A stretch of 64,000 nucleotides of DNA, taken from the NCBI GenBank assembly GCA_009829735.1, contig CM020618.1, positions 21,933,346 to 21,997,345 on the forward strand, read 5' to 3'. A program made the position numbers and the translations under genes. Below, piece after piece: positions 41,038 through 51,811 of the stretch; position 1 is the stretch's first letter, and the number at the start of each line of letters is the position of its first letter. Under the pieces are notes generated by a model. That model was not told the origin of the DNA and did not search any database. It saw only the letters and a list, made by a program, of their open reading frames with translations. This DNA is from Pyropia yezoensis. Lineage: Eukaryota; Rhodophyta; Bangiophyceae; Bangiales; Bangiaceae.

Positions 41038-44000
41038 ATGAACTACCTTTCAGGCGCCCTCAGCTACATTGCAGGCAACGACGAACCCCCTTCCCCGTCG
41101 TCGTCGTCCACCACCTCGGCCATCTCCCGCCTGGTGGACCGCACTGCCTCGTCGGCGCTGCCGGCAGACAGACGGTCTGCGGTCGCGGCGCTAGCCGAGC
41201 TGGCCCTCCGCGGCCCCGACGCACAGCGGGAGATCGGCAGCCGTGGTATCAAGGTCCTGTACGCGGTTATTGAACAGGATGGTGCGCATGAGGACACGGT
41301 GACCGCTGCTCTCACGCTGCTGGCCCGCATCTGTGGGGCCCTCCCGCCGCCGCCTTCGCCTCCTGACGCGGGGCGGTCCGCGGGGGCGGAGGACAGTAGT
41401 GACGGCGAGGCGGGCGCCGGGGGGGGGCGCCGGAAGGGGGGTGCCCGTGACTCGCGGCCTCCACCGTCAGTGTCGTGGACGCCCGAGGAGGCTGCGTCTG
41501 TGGCGGCCGACAACACGTCCGCGTGGGTGGCCATGGACGGCTCGATGGACCTGGTTCTCGATGCCGTTGAGGCGGATGACGCGGCCACCCGGGCGGCCGC
41601 TTTGGACGTCCTCGCCGCCCTGCTGGGTGCCAACGCCGCCGCCACGGTGCCGCGCCTGCTCGACGCCTCCCCACCCCCAGCCGGGCGGCTGCTTGAGGCC
41701 ACCCGTGACTCTGCACCGGGGGTGCGACTGCGTTCTCTGGGCGTCCTCGCCGCTGCTGCCGGCACGTCTTCTGCCGTTGCTGCGGTGCTCGCGGCCGCCG
41801 ACGGCTATGAGAGGCTTCTGGACGTGGCCGACACGTGTGTGGATAATGCGCTGCACGAGGGTGGGCCTGCCGAGACGGCGCACCAAGCGGCACTGCTTGC
41901 CGCCGCCGTGACGGCCGTCAACGCCATGCTGGCAGCGGGGGGGGCGGCCGGCGCCGCCGCTGCCCGGCGCTGTCGGGCGGTGCCTCGCCTGGGGGTGCTC
42001 CTCCGTTCCGCGGCAGCGGGGCTGCGGGAGGCCCCGCCGGCACCGCCCCCTGCATTTCTGGGCACCTCCGCGGGGGGTGGGGGCGCCACCAGACCTCAGC
42101 TGGACACGGCACTTTCTCTACTGCATACCGTTTCTTTGCTGGTTGCTGCCGACGGTGGTGGCACCCGCGACGAATGTCTGTCGGCGGGCCTCACTGCAGA
42201 GGTCTTGGCGTTGTCTTTCGACGAGGGGGGTGATGGCCGCCCAGTTGCTGGCACCAGTGGTGCCCCTCCTGGGGGTGTGCCGCCGCTCCCCCCCGACGTG
42301 CGTGTAGCGGCGCTGATGGCAACGGCTGCGCTCGCACGGGGCCACCCGCCCACCCATACCCTCTTTCTCACAACTGGCATCTTGCCACCCCCCGACACGC
42401 CGCACTCGGCGGGGTTGGCGGCTATGGCAGCTTCCCCCTACGCCTGCGTCCGCGCTGCTTCGTCGGTGGCGCTGAGCGCGTCTCTGTCAGCGCCGGTGGG
42501 GTCCACGGAGGGGGGGGTATCGGCCGAGTGGCTGACGGCCCTTGGTGCCGATGCCGGTGGCGGAAGGAGGGTTAACGCCGCCGCCGGGGACTATGCCGAC
42601 CTGGCCTCATCTCTGATGCGCCTGGTGGTGGGGTGGCCCGATGGTTCAGATGCAGGCGGCGTATTTTACGCAGCCACCCTCCTCGGTGTAACGGCAGTCA
42701 CTACGGACGGTGCCGCCGCGTTGGCGGCAGCTGTGACGCCCGGCGGGGATGAGCGGCTAGTGTCAGCTGTTGGCCGCGCGCTGGGCCGCGCTGCGCGTGG
42801 CGGGGCGCCCGCTGGGGTGTCCATTGCACTGCTACAGCTGCTCGTTGGGTGGCTGCAGAGGTGCCCCGCGGCGGTGGCCATATTTTTGTCGTCTGCTGCG
42901 GCGCTGCCGCTGGTTGTCGAGCTGGTCACAGGGGGGGACGGGAACGTTCACACCCGGGGGCTGGCCGCCGCTCTGCTGGGTGTGTGTGTGGCGCACCTCA
43001 CCGACGGCGAGGGGGTGTCAGCCGCGCCCGCGGAATTGCTGGCCGACGGCGGTGGAGGAGGCTTTCTCGGCGGTCGCTTTGGCGGCGGTCGCAGCGGCAA
43101 GGGCGGGTCTGGAGGTTCAGTGGTGGTTAGCCGTTCCGCTCTGGTCGATATAGTTCGCCACCGGGTGGGGGTGGCGGACTTTTCAGCTCGCCTCGATGAC
43201 CTGCGCGCCTCGGACGCGTACGCGTCCGCGCTTGCGGCGTCGCGGGACGGGCCTGGCGAGGGAGGCGGCGAGGAGGACGGCGCTGGTGCCGGCACGGGCC
43301 CTCTTGCAGGGCGTTCTCCCGCTTTCCTCCTCACTGTCGAGCGCATCACGTCTGGGTTATGTCGTGCTGGCGGCGTCGGCCACGAGCTGTGGTACGACAC
43401 GCGCTTTGTGGATGTTTTTGAGGAGGTCTACGCTGCGGTCCAGCCAGTAGTGGTGCAGCTGGTTTCCGCGCCCAAGGCGGCACCCCCACGGCAAGGTAAC
43501 CGCAGTGGGATGGGTGCTGGTCTCAGCAACGGCTTCCCCGACGAGCGCGTCCTTGACGGTAGGCGGGGTAATGGCGGCATGCGGGGTGGTGGCCATGGTG
43601 GTAGCGGTGGCAGTGACAGCGTTGACGGCGATGGCGACAGAGATAAGGATGCCACAGTGCTTTTGTCGTACAAGGAGCTTATTCGCCAGCAGGACGAGGC
43701 TGTGGCTGCTGCTCGCGCAGAGAACTCTCGCTTGATGGCGGCACTGGCAGAGGCCGAGGCATCGCTCTCTGCTTCGGCCACGGCTGCGTCTGGAGAACGA
43801 GGCGTGGAGCTGGCGGCCGCGGCCGAGCGCGCTGCTATTGCCGAGGAGCGCGCCGATGCACTGGAGCTGCTGCTTGCTGAAAAGACAGCCGATGCAGCGG
43901 CCATCGACCAAGCCTACCGTGCATTAGAACTGGAACGCGGATTTGATGGCGACGGTCGCGACGGTGGCGGAGGCGGCAGTGGCATCAACGGAGGCGGTGG

Positions 44001-47000
44001 CGGCAGCACCAGTGGCTCTGCTCTTGCCGCAGAAGCCGAACGCTTGTCAGAGGAGTTGGCTGCGCAGCGGTCCGCAGCGACGGATGCGGCTACGGCCGCC
44101 GACGGCGCGCGGCGAGATGCCGAAGCGGCGGTCGCTGCCTTGGCGGCTGTTGAACGCGAGCGGGACGCGTTGCGTGCGGGCGGTGCGGCCGGCGACGTAG
44201 CCGACGTGGCCGACCTCCGCCGGCGCGCCGAGGTGGCCGAGGCTGCCGCCTTCGCGGCATCTGCTCGGGCGGCGGCCGCTGATGAACTGCGCTCAGAGCT
44301 AGCTGCTGCCGTGGCTGACAAGGAGTCTGCCACGGCGGCCGTCGCTCGCGCCGATGCTGCGCGTGCTGACGCCGAAGCCGACGCTGCTCGGTCGTCGACT
44401 GCAGCGGCGGCGGAGCTGGCCGCCCTCCGCTCTGCGTCACGTGCAGCGGTGGCGGCTGCCACAGAAGACGCGTCCGCGGCTCGCGCCGAGGCGGCCGCTC
44501 TCCGTTCGTCGGCTGCCGCTGGCGGAGCCGAGGCGCTGGCGTCGGCGCGGGCCGAGGCCAAGGCGGCTCGCAACGACGCGCGATCAGCGTCGGCGCGGGC
44601 GACAGCTGCTGAATCTGAACTGTCTGCTTTGCGTTCCAGCTTGTCAGACGCGACCGCCGCGGCAGCTGCGAGCGACGCGGCTCTGGCAACTGAGCGGGAT
44701 GAGAATCGGCGGCTGGCGACGCTGGCGCGAGAGAGTCGCACCGCCGCGGATGGGGCCAAGGCGACAGCGGCGGCGGCAACTGCGGCGGCCGCCGCGTCAG
44801 CGCGACAGGTCACTGAGCTGTCTTCCCGGCTGGCAGAGTTGGAGGACGAGCGTGGCGGTACGAGTGAGGAGCTTCAGTCTCTGCGAGTTGAGGTGGCAAC
44901 CCGTGCAGAGCAGACCATCCGCCTTTCGGGTCAGGTATACGAGGCAGATGAAGCGCGGAGCGGGGCGGAAGAGGCGCGTGCGGTGGCAGAGGCCAAGTTG
45001 GCGATCCTGGAGGCGCGTATCAAGGAGTTGTCGGCTTCCGCCGCTTCGGCCGCGTCGGCCGCGTCGGCGACGGGGCCGGCCGTTGCTCGGGCAGCCGAGA
45101 CAGAGACAGCCCTCGAGGCAGCCCTATCCGAATGTGCCCTTTTGCGGCGAGCGGTGCAGGAGGCACAGGATGCTCGGGGGGAGGCGGCAGCGGCTGCCGC
45201 CGCGGCAGGGGAGGACCTCCGTCGGGCGGCTGTGGAGGTGGAGCGGCTGCGTGACGCTGAGCTGTCTCTTGCTGAGGCTGAGCACTCTAAGAAGACGCTC
45301 AGCGCGCGGGTGATGGAGCTGCAGGACGAGCTGGCCAAATCTGGCGGCAAATCGTCGTCGCCAAGGTCGCCCGCGTCGACGCGGGCTGCCATTGATGGAG
45401 CACCGGGTCATAGCCGCGGTGATGCGGCGGACTTGCGCAAGCAGCTCAATCGGGCCGAGACGGAGCTGGCGGAGCAGCGGCTGCGAGTGCGGGAATTGGA
45501 AAGCGCGGTAGACGCCCTCACCACCCAAGGTGGCACAGACAACCGCAATAGCAGCAGCGAACGTGGCGCAGGTGGCGTGGGCGGAAGCGGCGACAGCAGT
45601 GGTGGTGGGGGTCTCTCTAAGAGGGATGAGGAGCTGGAACGTCGCGCTGCCGAGGCTGAGGCACTCGTCTCTGTGGCTGCCCGTGACGCAGAGGAGGCGC
45701 GGGAGCGCCTGCAGACTTCGGAGGCAAAGACCGCACGTGCCGAAGCCGCCGAAGTGGAGATGCGGGAATGCCTGGAGACGACCGAGGCTCGGGCGGTGCG
45801 CGCAGAGACTGCATTGGAGGAGGCGCGCGTTCGCGCAGAACAGGCCGATGCGCGGGTGGTAGCTGCCGAAGCTGACGCGAAGGCACTCTCTTCCCGACTT
45901 GAAAAGGCCACTGCCGCGGCTGCAGAGGCTGCCGCGCGCGCTGACAAGGTTCGGGGAGATGCAGAGCCGCTTGCGGCTGCGCTTGAGACTGCTCGCGCTG
46001 AGGCGGCTTCAGCCGTCGAGGCTGCTCGAGTTGCGGCCGCCGCTGACGTGGAAGCGGCTCGGGCCGACGCTGCAAAGGCAGTTGCGGTGGCGCGCTCGGA
46101 GGTGGCAACGCTTGAGGCTACCCGTGACGCGGCCGTGGCGGAGGCTGCCAGCGCCCGATCGTCAGCGTCCACCGCGTCAGCGTCAGTCGAGGCCCTGCTG
46201 GCTGAGCTGGCCACCACATCAGCTGAAGTGGACCGCCTTTCGAAGCACGCAGCCGCTGTGAGTGACCAGGCAGCTGCATCTTCTCGACGGGTGGACGAGT
46301 TAACCGCTGAGGCCACAGCCGCGGCCGCCCGCTATGAGGCAGAGGCCGCTGCAGCGACTACGAACCTGGAAGCCGCTGTTGCCGGCCGTGAAGCCGAAGC
46401 GGCGCGGGTTGCCGAGGCTGCCGGCAGCGCGGCGGAGGCCAAGGCCGAGGCTGTGCGTCTGCGGTCACAGCTGGATATTGTGACTGCTGAGGCCGCCGCC
46501 GCGACCGCCGCGGCTGCAGACGCTCAGACGGCGGCTGTGTCTCACGGAGGCGCCACGGAGCGGGTTCGCCAGGAGCTGGCAGCGGCAGTGGCAGCTGTGG
46601 CTGACGCAAATGACCGAGTGGCGTCTGCCGAGGCGGCCCGCGACGCGGCCCGCGCCGACGCTGACGCGGCGCAGCAGGCCGCTTCTGAAGCAGCTGCAGT
46701 AGCCGCGTCGACGACAGCGTCGGTGGCGGCGGTAAAGGCGGCGAGTGCGCGGGAGAAGGCGACGCTTAATTCGGCCTTGCGGGCGGCCACCGCGGCTCGT
46801 GACGCTGCGGCTGAGTCAGCCGTGGAAGCGGAGGAGGAGCGGGACGCGTCCGCCGAGCGGGCTGCATCAGCGGTTGCCGCTTTGCAGCGCGAGCGCGCGG
46901 CCGTGTCGCAGCTGGAGCGGGGCATGGCTGCCCTTGGCGAGCAGCTGGAAGTTGCCCTCTCCGCCCGCGATGCCGCCGCAGCCGGCCGGCGGTCCGCCGA

Positions 47001-49179
47001 AGCCAAGCGTGACGCACTGGCGGTCCGCCTGGCGTCCATGGTCGTCGAGCGTGATGAAGCTGCCGCAGCGCTCTCTGCTCGAACAGCGATGGACGAAGCG
47101 GGCGGTGCGGGCGCCGAGACGGCCCACCTGCGCTCCACGGTTGATACGCTGTCCACCCACCTGGGGGTTCTCCGCGAGCGCGCCGCGTCGGAGAGGCAGG
47201 CGGCCGCCGAGGCGCTTGACGAGCTGGAGGCCACAGTCGAGAATCTCGGCCGCGCACACGGCCGCCTGACCGCAGAGCGCGACGCGGCGGTGGCGGCGGT
47301 GGCAGCCACCGAGGCTGCGGCTGCAGCCGCCGCTGCCGACGCAGCCGCTGCCGCTGATCGGCGGTTGGCCACCGCGCGGGCTGCTGCCGACGCGGCGACC
47401 GCGGCGGCGGCCGAGGAAGCGGCCGCGGCGGCCGCGGCCGCAGACGACCGCGTGCGGTCCCTGACGGCGCAGCTGGCCGACCAGGCCGCGGCCGCCGATG
47501 CCGCTGCCGCCGCCGCTGCAGCGGCGGCAGCGGAAAAGGCAACGGCAGACGCGGCCGCAGCGAGCGCGTCTTCGGTGGCGGAAAGCAACACGTCTGCGGC
47601 TGCCGCGCGGGCCGACGCGCTCGCGGCACGGCTGGAAGAGTCCACTGCCCGTGAGGCCGAGTCTGCCGCCGCTGCCGCGGCGGCGCGAGCGGAGGTGGTT
47701 AAGCTAACGGCGAAGCTCGCGGCGGTCACAGAAGAGGCTGCGTCGGCGCGCACGTCGGCCAGTGCCGCCGCGCGGCGGCTAGTGTTGGCCAAGGAGTCGG
47801 CCGCGTCGGCGGTGCGCGAGGCGTCGGCGTCCGCGACTGCCGGGGAGGCTGCCGAGCGCGCGGCTACTGAGGAGCGTGCCCGGGCGGCGGGGCTGGAGGA
47901 GGCGGCGGCGGTGGCCAAGGCGTCGGCCGCGTCATCTGCGGCGGCGGCCGAAGCGGCCGCCGCCGAGGCCGCCCGCCTGTCCGACGCCCTCGCGACCGCG
48001 TCGGCGGCCGCGTCGGCGGCGCGCGCCGACGCGTCGGCCGCGCGTGCCGAGGCGGCGGCGGCGCGCAAGGAGCGTGATGCCGCCACCGAGGCGGCGCGGG
48101 CCACTACCGAGCGCGCCGAGGCAGACGTGGAGACTGCGGCCGCCGACGTGGCGGCCGCCGAGGCTCGGGCGGCTGCCGCCGATGCGTCGGCGGCCGAGGC
48201 GCGGGAGCGGCTGGCGGATTCCGCGCGTGAGCAGCGCGCCCTCACGGCCTGGGTTGGCACTCTCGAGGCGCGCGCCGACGCGGCGGAAGCGGCAGAGGCC
48301 ACCGCCGGGGACCTTGCCGACCGCCTTGCCGTGTCGGCCGCCGCGGCGACGGCCGCTGACGAACGCGCCGACGAGGCAACGGCCGTTGCCGAGGCGCTCG
48401 AGGCCGAGGTGGAGGCCCTTTCGGCCGCCGCGGAGCGGGCCGCGGCCGAAACGGCCGCCGCCAATGCCGCCGCGGCCGACGCTGCGGCGGCGTTGGCGGC
48501 CGCCGACGAGCGGGCGGGGGAGGCGGAAAAGGGGGCCGCAGCGGCGGCGGCCGCCGAGGCGGCAGCCGCCGCTCGGGTGACCGACGTGGAGGCCCGCCTG
48601 TCGGCGGTGCAGGAGGACCACCTCCGGCGGCTCCGCGCAATGGAGGCGGCCGCCGCCGACGGCACTGCCCGCTGGCGGGCCGCCGCGGAGCGGGTGGCGG
48701 CGCTCGAGGCCGCCGCCGCCGCCGCTGAGTGTGGGCGCGCCGAGGCCGAGTCGGCCACCGAAGGCGCCTCGGCCGCCGCCGACGCAGCACGACGCGCCGC
48801 CGACGCGGCCGCCGCTCGGGCGGCCGCCGACCTTGACGACGCGACCGCCCGGGCCGCTGCCGCCGCCGACCGTGCCGCCGCAGCCGAGGCGGCGCTCGCC
48901 GCCGCGGGGGACCGCGCCGCGGCGCTCGACGCGGAGGCGGTGGGCCTCCGCGTCGCGGCCGCCGACGCGGCGGCCGCTCGGGCGGCGGCGGCCGACCTGG
49001 CCGCCCGCCTGGCCGCCCTCGAAGGCGAACACGTGGACCTGCTTGTGGTGCTGGCCGAGCTGGAAGTCGAGGCCGCTGAGCTTCGGGACGCCACCGCCGC
49101 CGCCGGAGGGGGTGGTGGTGGCGGGGGTGGGGCGGGGGGGCTGGGTGGCAGCTTTGCCACCAGCGGGGTGCTGACCTGA
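41038..49179 (+). CDS. USO1: USO1/p115-like Golgi vesicle tethering factor with giant coiled coil
   Basis: A single 2,713-aa ORF. ATG 41038 begins MNYLSGALSYIAG, and the following ISRLVDRTASSALPADRRSAV and REIGSRGIKVLYAVIEQD match the start of the p115/Uso1 armadillo head. The head runs to about residue 800, interrupted by Gly/Ala-rich loops, and ends with a block near residue 781 (HELWYDTRFVDVFEEVYAAV). Residues about 875-2690 form an almost unbroken Ala/Glu/Arg-rich coiled coil starting LLSYKELIRQQDE, as in p115. p115 is about 960 aa and yeast Uso1 1,790, so this tail is exceptionally long. The C-terminus is a poly-Gly stretch without the acidic tail of animal p115. It should act on the cytosolic face of the Golgi, tethering ER-derived vesicles. 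The long ORFs on the opposite strand are GC shadows. Confidence 0.88.
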   Translation: MNYLSGALSYIAGNDEPPSPSSSSTTSAISRLVDRTASSALPADRRSAVAALAELALRGPDAQREIGSRGIKVLYAVIEQDGAHEDTVTAALTLLARICGALPPPPSPPDAGRSAGAEDSSDGEAGAGGGRRKGGARDSRPPPSVSWTPEEAASVAADNTSAWVAMDGSMDLVLDAVEADDAATRAAALDVLAALLGANAAATVPRLLDASPPPAGRLLEATRDSAPGVRLRSLGVLAAAAGTSSAVAAVLAAADGYERLLDVADTCVDNALHEGGPAETAHQAALLAAAVTAVNAMLAAGGAAGAAAARRCRAVPRLGVLLRSAAAGLREAPPAPPPAFLGTSAGGGGATRPQLDTALSLLHTVSLLVAADGGGTRDECLSAGLTAEVLALSFDEGGDGRPVAGTSGAPPGGVPPLPPDVRVAALMATAALARGHPPTHTLFLTTGILPPPDTPHSAGLAAMAASPYACVRAASSVALSASLSAPVGSTEGGVSAEWLTALGADAGGGRRVNAAAGDYADLASSLMRLVVGWPDGSDAGGVFYAATLLGVTAVTTDGAAALAAAVTPGGDERLVSAVGRALGRAARGGAPAGVSIALLQLLVGWLQRCPAAVAIFLSSAAALPLVVELVTGGDGNVHTRGLAAALLGVCVAHLTDGEGVSAAPAELLADGGGGGFLGGRFGGGRSGKGGSGGSVVVSRSALVDIVRHRVGVADFSARLDDLRASDAYASALAASRDGPGEGGGEEDGAGAGTGPLAGRSPAFLLTVERITSGLCRAGGVGHELWYDTRFVDVFEEVYAAVQPVVVQLVSAPKAAPPRQGNRSGMGAGLSNGFPDERVLDGRRGNGGMRGGGHGGSGGSDSVDGDGDRDKDATVLLSYKELIRQQDEAVAAARAENSRLMAALAEAEASLSASATAASGERGVELAAAAERAAIAEERADALELLLAEKTADAAAIDQAYRALELERGFDGDGRDGGGGGSGINGGGGGSTSGSALAAEAERLSEELAAQRSAATDAATAADGARRDAEAAVAALAAVERERDALRAGGAAGDVADVADLRRRAEVAEAAAFAASARAAAADELRSELAAAVADKESATAAVARADAARADAEADAARSSTAAAAELAALRSASRAAVAAATEDASAARAEAAALRSSAAAGGAEALASARAEAKAARNDARSASARATAAESELSALRSSLSDATAAAAASDAALATERDENRRLATLARESRTAADGAKATAAAATAAAAASARQVTELSSRLAELEDERGGTSEELQSLRVEVATRAEQTIRLSGQVYEADEARSGAEEARAVAEAKLAILEARIKELSASAASAASAASATGPAVARAAETETALEAALSECALLRRAVQEAQDARGEAAAAAAAAGEDLRRAAVEVERLRDAELSLAEAEHSKKTLSARVMELQDELAKSGGKSSSPRSPASTRAAIDGAPGHSRGDAADLRKQLNRAETELAEQRLRVRELESAVDALTTQGGTDNRNSSSERGAGGVGGSGDSSGGGGLSKRDEELERRAAEAEALVSVAARDAEEARERLQTSEAKTARAEAAEVEMRECLETTEARAVRAETALEEARVRAEQADARVVAAEADAKALSSRLEKATAAAAEAAARADKVRGDAEPLAAALETARAEAASAVEAARVAAAADVEAARADAAKAVAVARSEVATLEATRDAAVAEAASARSSASTASASVEALLAELATTSAEVDRLSKHAAAVSDQAAASSRRVDELTAEATAAAARYEAEAAAATTNLEAAVAGREAEAARVAEAAGSAAEAKAEAVRLRSQLDIVTAEAAAATAAAADAQTAAVSHGGATERVRQELAAAVAAVADANDRVASAEAARDAARADADAAQQAASEAAAVAASTTASVAAVKAASAREKATLNSALRAATAARDAAAESAVEAEEERDASAERAASAVAALQRERAAVSQLERGMAALGEQLEVALSARDAAAAGRRSAEAKRDALAVRLASMVVERDEAAAALSARTAMDEAGGAGAETAHLRSTVDTLSTHLGVLRERAASERQAAAEALDELEATVENLGRAHGRLTAERDAAVAAVAATEAAAAAAAADAAAAADRRLATARAAADAATAAAAEEAAAAAAAADDRVRSLTAQLADQAAAADAAAAAAAAAAAEKATADAAAASASSVAESNTSAAAARADALAARLEESTAREAESAAAAAAARAEVVKLTAKLAAVTEEAASARTSASAAARRLVLAKESAASAVREASASATAGEAAERAATEERARAAGLEEAAAVAKASAASSAAAAEAAAAEAARLSDALATASAAASAARADASAARAEAAAARKERDAATEAARATTERAEADVETAAADVAAAEARAAAADASAAEARERLADSAREQRALTAWVGTLEARADAAEAAEATAGDLADRLAVSAAAATAADERADEATAVAEALEAEVEALSAAAERAAAETAAANAAAADAAAALAAADERAGEAEKGAAAAAAAEAAAAARVTDVEARLSAVQEDHLRRLRAMEAAAADGTARWRAAAERVAALEAAAAAAECGRAEAESATEGASAAADAARRAADAAAARAAADLDDATARAAAAADRAAAAEAALAAAGDRAAALDAEAVGLRVAAADAAAARAAAADLAARLAALEGEHVDLLVVLAELEVEAAELRDATAAAGGGGGGGGGAGGLGGSFATSGVLT

Positions 49180-49453
49180 TGTGGCGCCAGCGTGCTCCCC
49201 TGACCCTGGCTCGGCCGGCAGCCTGCTTCTCTTATTGATTTGTTCCGGTGACTCTTTTCTTTTTCTTCATTTTGCGAGTATGGTAATCTTCCCTTCATCA
49301 CCCTGCAACACCTGCTGCCGTCGCCCACTTCGTTCCAGCCTCAAGCTGGCGCTTCACAGACACCCGGCGCAGCGCAGTGGGGCTTAAACCATGTACCAAA
49401 CAAACCGCGCCGATTTGACGTGCAGCGGCGCTTGTCATGCGTACCACGCGTAC
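49180..49453. other. Spacer between the USO1 and COG7-like 3' sides
   Basis: T-rich after the USO1 stop (polyadenylation likely). No further COG7 exon is visible on the minus strand. Confidence 0.4.
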
Positions 49454-50548
49454 TGGTGAAGACGTCGTAAAACGCGCCCAGCCGCACCACCCCGGCGGGG
49501 GTGGTGAGGTCCGCCACCCGCCGGGGCGGGGGGGAGCCAAGGCTGCCACCACCAGTACCGTCGCCGCCGTCGGCGGCGTCGCCGCCGCCCACCGCCGCCC
49601 CCCCCTCACCCGCGCCACCGCCACCGTCAAGACGGCCGGCGACGGCACCCGGCGCAGCCCCCCCCCCCCCCACCGTTGCCCAAGTCGGTGGCCTGGCCAT
49701 CGGGCGCCCCCGCCCCCCCCCGCCCCGGCAGCGGCGCCGTCTACGCGTCTGTCCACAGCCGCCGGAGCGCCGTCGCGGCGGCGCCGACATAGTTCTTGAA
49801 GAAGGCATCTTGCCGCCCCGCGCGGACAAAGACGGCCCGCGCGGCGGCGAGGCCCTCCGCGTCGCGCGCCGCAACGGCGGCCGACACGCGCGGCGCGGCG
49901 GCCGCGTCGAGCCGCCCGTCAGCGGCGGCGGCCGCGTCGAGCCGCCCGTCGGCGGCGGCGAACACCGACCGGGCGGCGGCCAGCTCGGCCATCCCCCCCA
50001 AGCGGCGCCAGCGCCGACTGGAGGGCGGCGAGGGCGTCGGCCGCCGCGGGCAGGGCGCCCGCCGCCGCCCCTTCAGCAACGGCCGCGGCCAGCAGGGTGT
50101 CTGCCCGTGCCGACAGGCGCTCCGCATCGGCGGTGGCGCGGAGGAGGCCCCGCGCCGCCTCGACGCGCTGCACCACCCCGTCGGCGGCGGCGACGCCACC
50201 CCCGCCTCCACCCCCGCCACCCGCTGCGTCACGCCCGCCACAGAGGAGCGGAGGGCAGTCGCACGGCGGGGGACCACGTCGGTCGCCCGCACCGCCGCGG
50301 GTACGGCGGCAATGCCGTCGGCGAGCGCCGCCTCAAGCTCCCCGTGGCCGTGGCGGCCGCGTCGGTGAGGGCGCCGGAGAGGCGCGCCGTCGCGGCGAGG
50401 GTGGCCGCCGCCGGCGACGGCAGCGTGTCATTCAGCCACGCGACGACGCTAAAGGCGGTGCGCGAAATGGCCGACACGTCGAGGCGCGGGGCGGGTTCGG
50501 GGAGGGGGTGGTGGGGGGGGGGCGCGCCGACAGACGGCCGGCCGCCAT
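49454..50548 (-). pseudogene. COG7: COG7-like gene, 5' part, frameshifted (Golgi COG complex subunit 7)
   Basis: Minus-strand segments in three frames line up with the N-terminal third of COG7: DVSAISRTAFSVVAWLNDTL (near 50490), VVPRRATALRSSVAGVTQRV (near 50280), VVQRVEAARGLLRATADAER (near 50175), MAELAAARSVFAAADGRLDA (near 49990), FFKNYVGAAATALRRLW (near 49760) and VRLGAFYDVFTST (near 49465). Frame changes are needed near 50510, 50340, 50185, 49995 and 49720, most of them in G or C runs, so sequencing error is as likely as decay. ATG 50548 has a good context. After 49454 a GTACGC donor-like sequence follows. The remaining two thirds of COG7 are not found before USO1 begins. It is either a truncated pseudogene or an error-ridden, split gene. 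Confidence 0.6.
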
Positions 50549-51811
50549 GGCCACCCACCGCCGCCGGGGCAAGGCACACCCGCACCGCTTTGGTGGGCAA
50601 AAAGGGATGGACGGCAAGGAGCGACACGGAGCAAGGGGGATTGGGGGGGAGGACGTGGGCGGGGAGGAGGGCGAGAGGGGGCAGGGGCGCCTCGCGGCGG
50701 GGCACCCAACCAATGCGGCTGCCACCTTCAAGCCTGGCTTGTAGTGGACTGCCCGTGACATTTGAAGAAAAAAACGCAGACACGTGGAATTGGTAGCCTC
50801 AAGGTTTGGATGCGCACGAGGGGAGGGAAGCACACCGAACCAAGCGTATGGCTACCAAGTGCCTACACCGTCGTCGTCGCCCTCCCCCGCCGTAGTCGTC
50901 GCCTTCCAGAGGAGCGAGGTCCCCCGCCAACCCAGCTGGCCCCCCCAACTGACGCCGGCACAGAGAGGTGATGGAAGCGAAGCCAGCAAGCTGAACCGCT
51001 CACAACCCATTTGAGGTTCTGTCCTGTATGTACAGTCGCGGTTCTCAGCAAGAACTTCTGCCATCGGAGCGTCCCCCCCCCTCCCACCCCCCCCCCCCTC
51101 TGCTGCCACCGGCGTCGGCGTCGTCGTCGGCGTCGGCTACGCGGCCGCCGCGCCGGCTTCGGCAACGGTGTCCTCCTTGACATCTTCCCCCCCCCCCCCC
51201 CCCCCCCCCGCCCAGCCGCAACCCAGGTCCGCGTCGTGCAGAAGCTGCAGCGGGTCCCCCCCCCCCCGTGAGGTGTGTCCGCCGGGCGCCCCAACAATCC
51301 AATGCATGCAGGGGAGGCTTTGGCGGAGCAGCCAAAGCGCCCACAAAGACCTCCCGAAATCCAGCTTTGATGGTGTCCCAAAGCCCAAATAGGCCTTTGA
51401 GAGCCAGTGCAAATTCTCAGAGTGGACCGCTTACGATGCCCACGACGTCAGACACAGGCTGGCAGACACGACTCCACGGCCGGCCCGGTGTGCCGTTGCT
51501 CTGCGGACGTCGCCCGTCTCGTCTGTGGCGTCACCGCTGTCAACGCGGCCCCCGCCCGCCCCGCCTCCGAGGCCCCGCCTTCCACTCTGCCCCCCGCCTC
51601 GCTGCCCGGACTGCCACTTGCTGTCGGCTTCCATCCAACGGACTACACTCTTGGCAGAACTATGGGTACGAAGCGGCTTTTGTTTACCCCTTCCACACCT
51701 CTGTGTTCTTCCACCTTTAGCGGCGCCGCTGTGTGTGTTGGGCGCCGGGCGACGGCGGCCTGCGGGTACCGTGGCCGCTCCACTCTGCCGGTACCTGCAT
51801 GTCATGTGCCC
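50549..51811. other. Intergenic, no gene seen
   Basis: Contains C-rich homopolymers around 51075-51100 and 51187-51210. The segment 51400-51811 has ordinary composition and lies directly upstream of the Crinkler/RHS-like gene, so its promoter is probably here, though I see no clear TATA box. Confidence 0.5.

Noticed and set aside
46542-49328. 928-aa minus-strand ORF opposite USO1
   Set aside because: Ala/Ser/Arg-only composition; it is the GC-codon shadow of the coiled coil.
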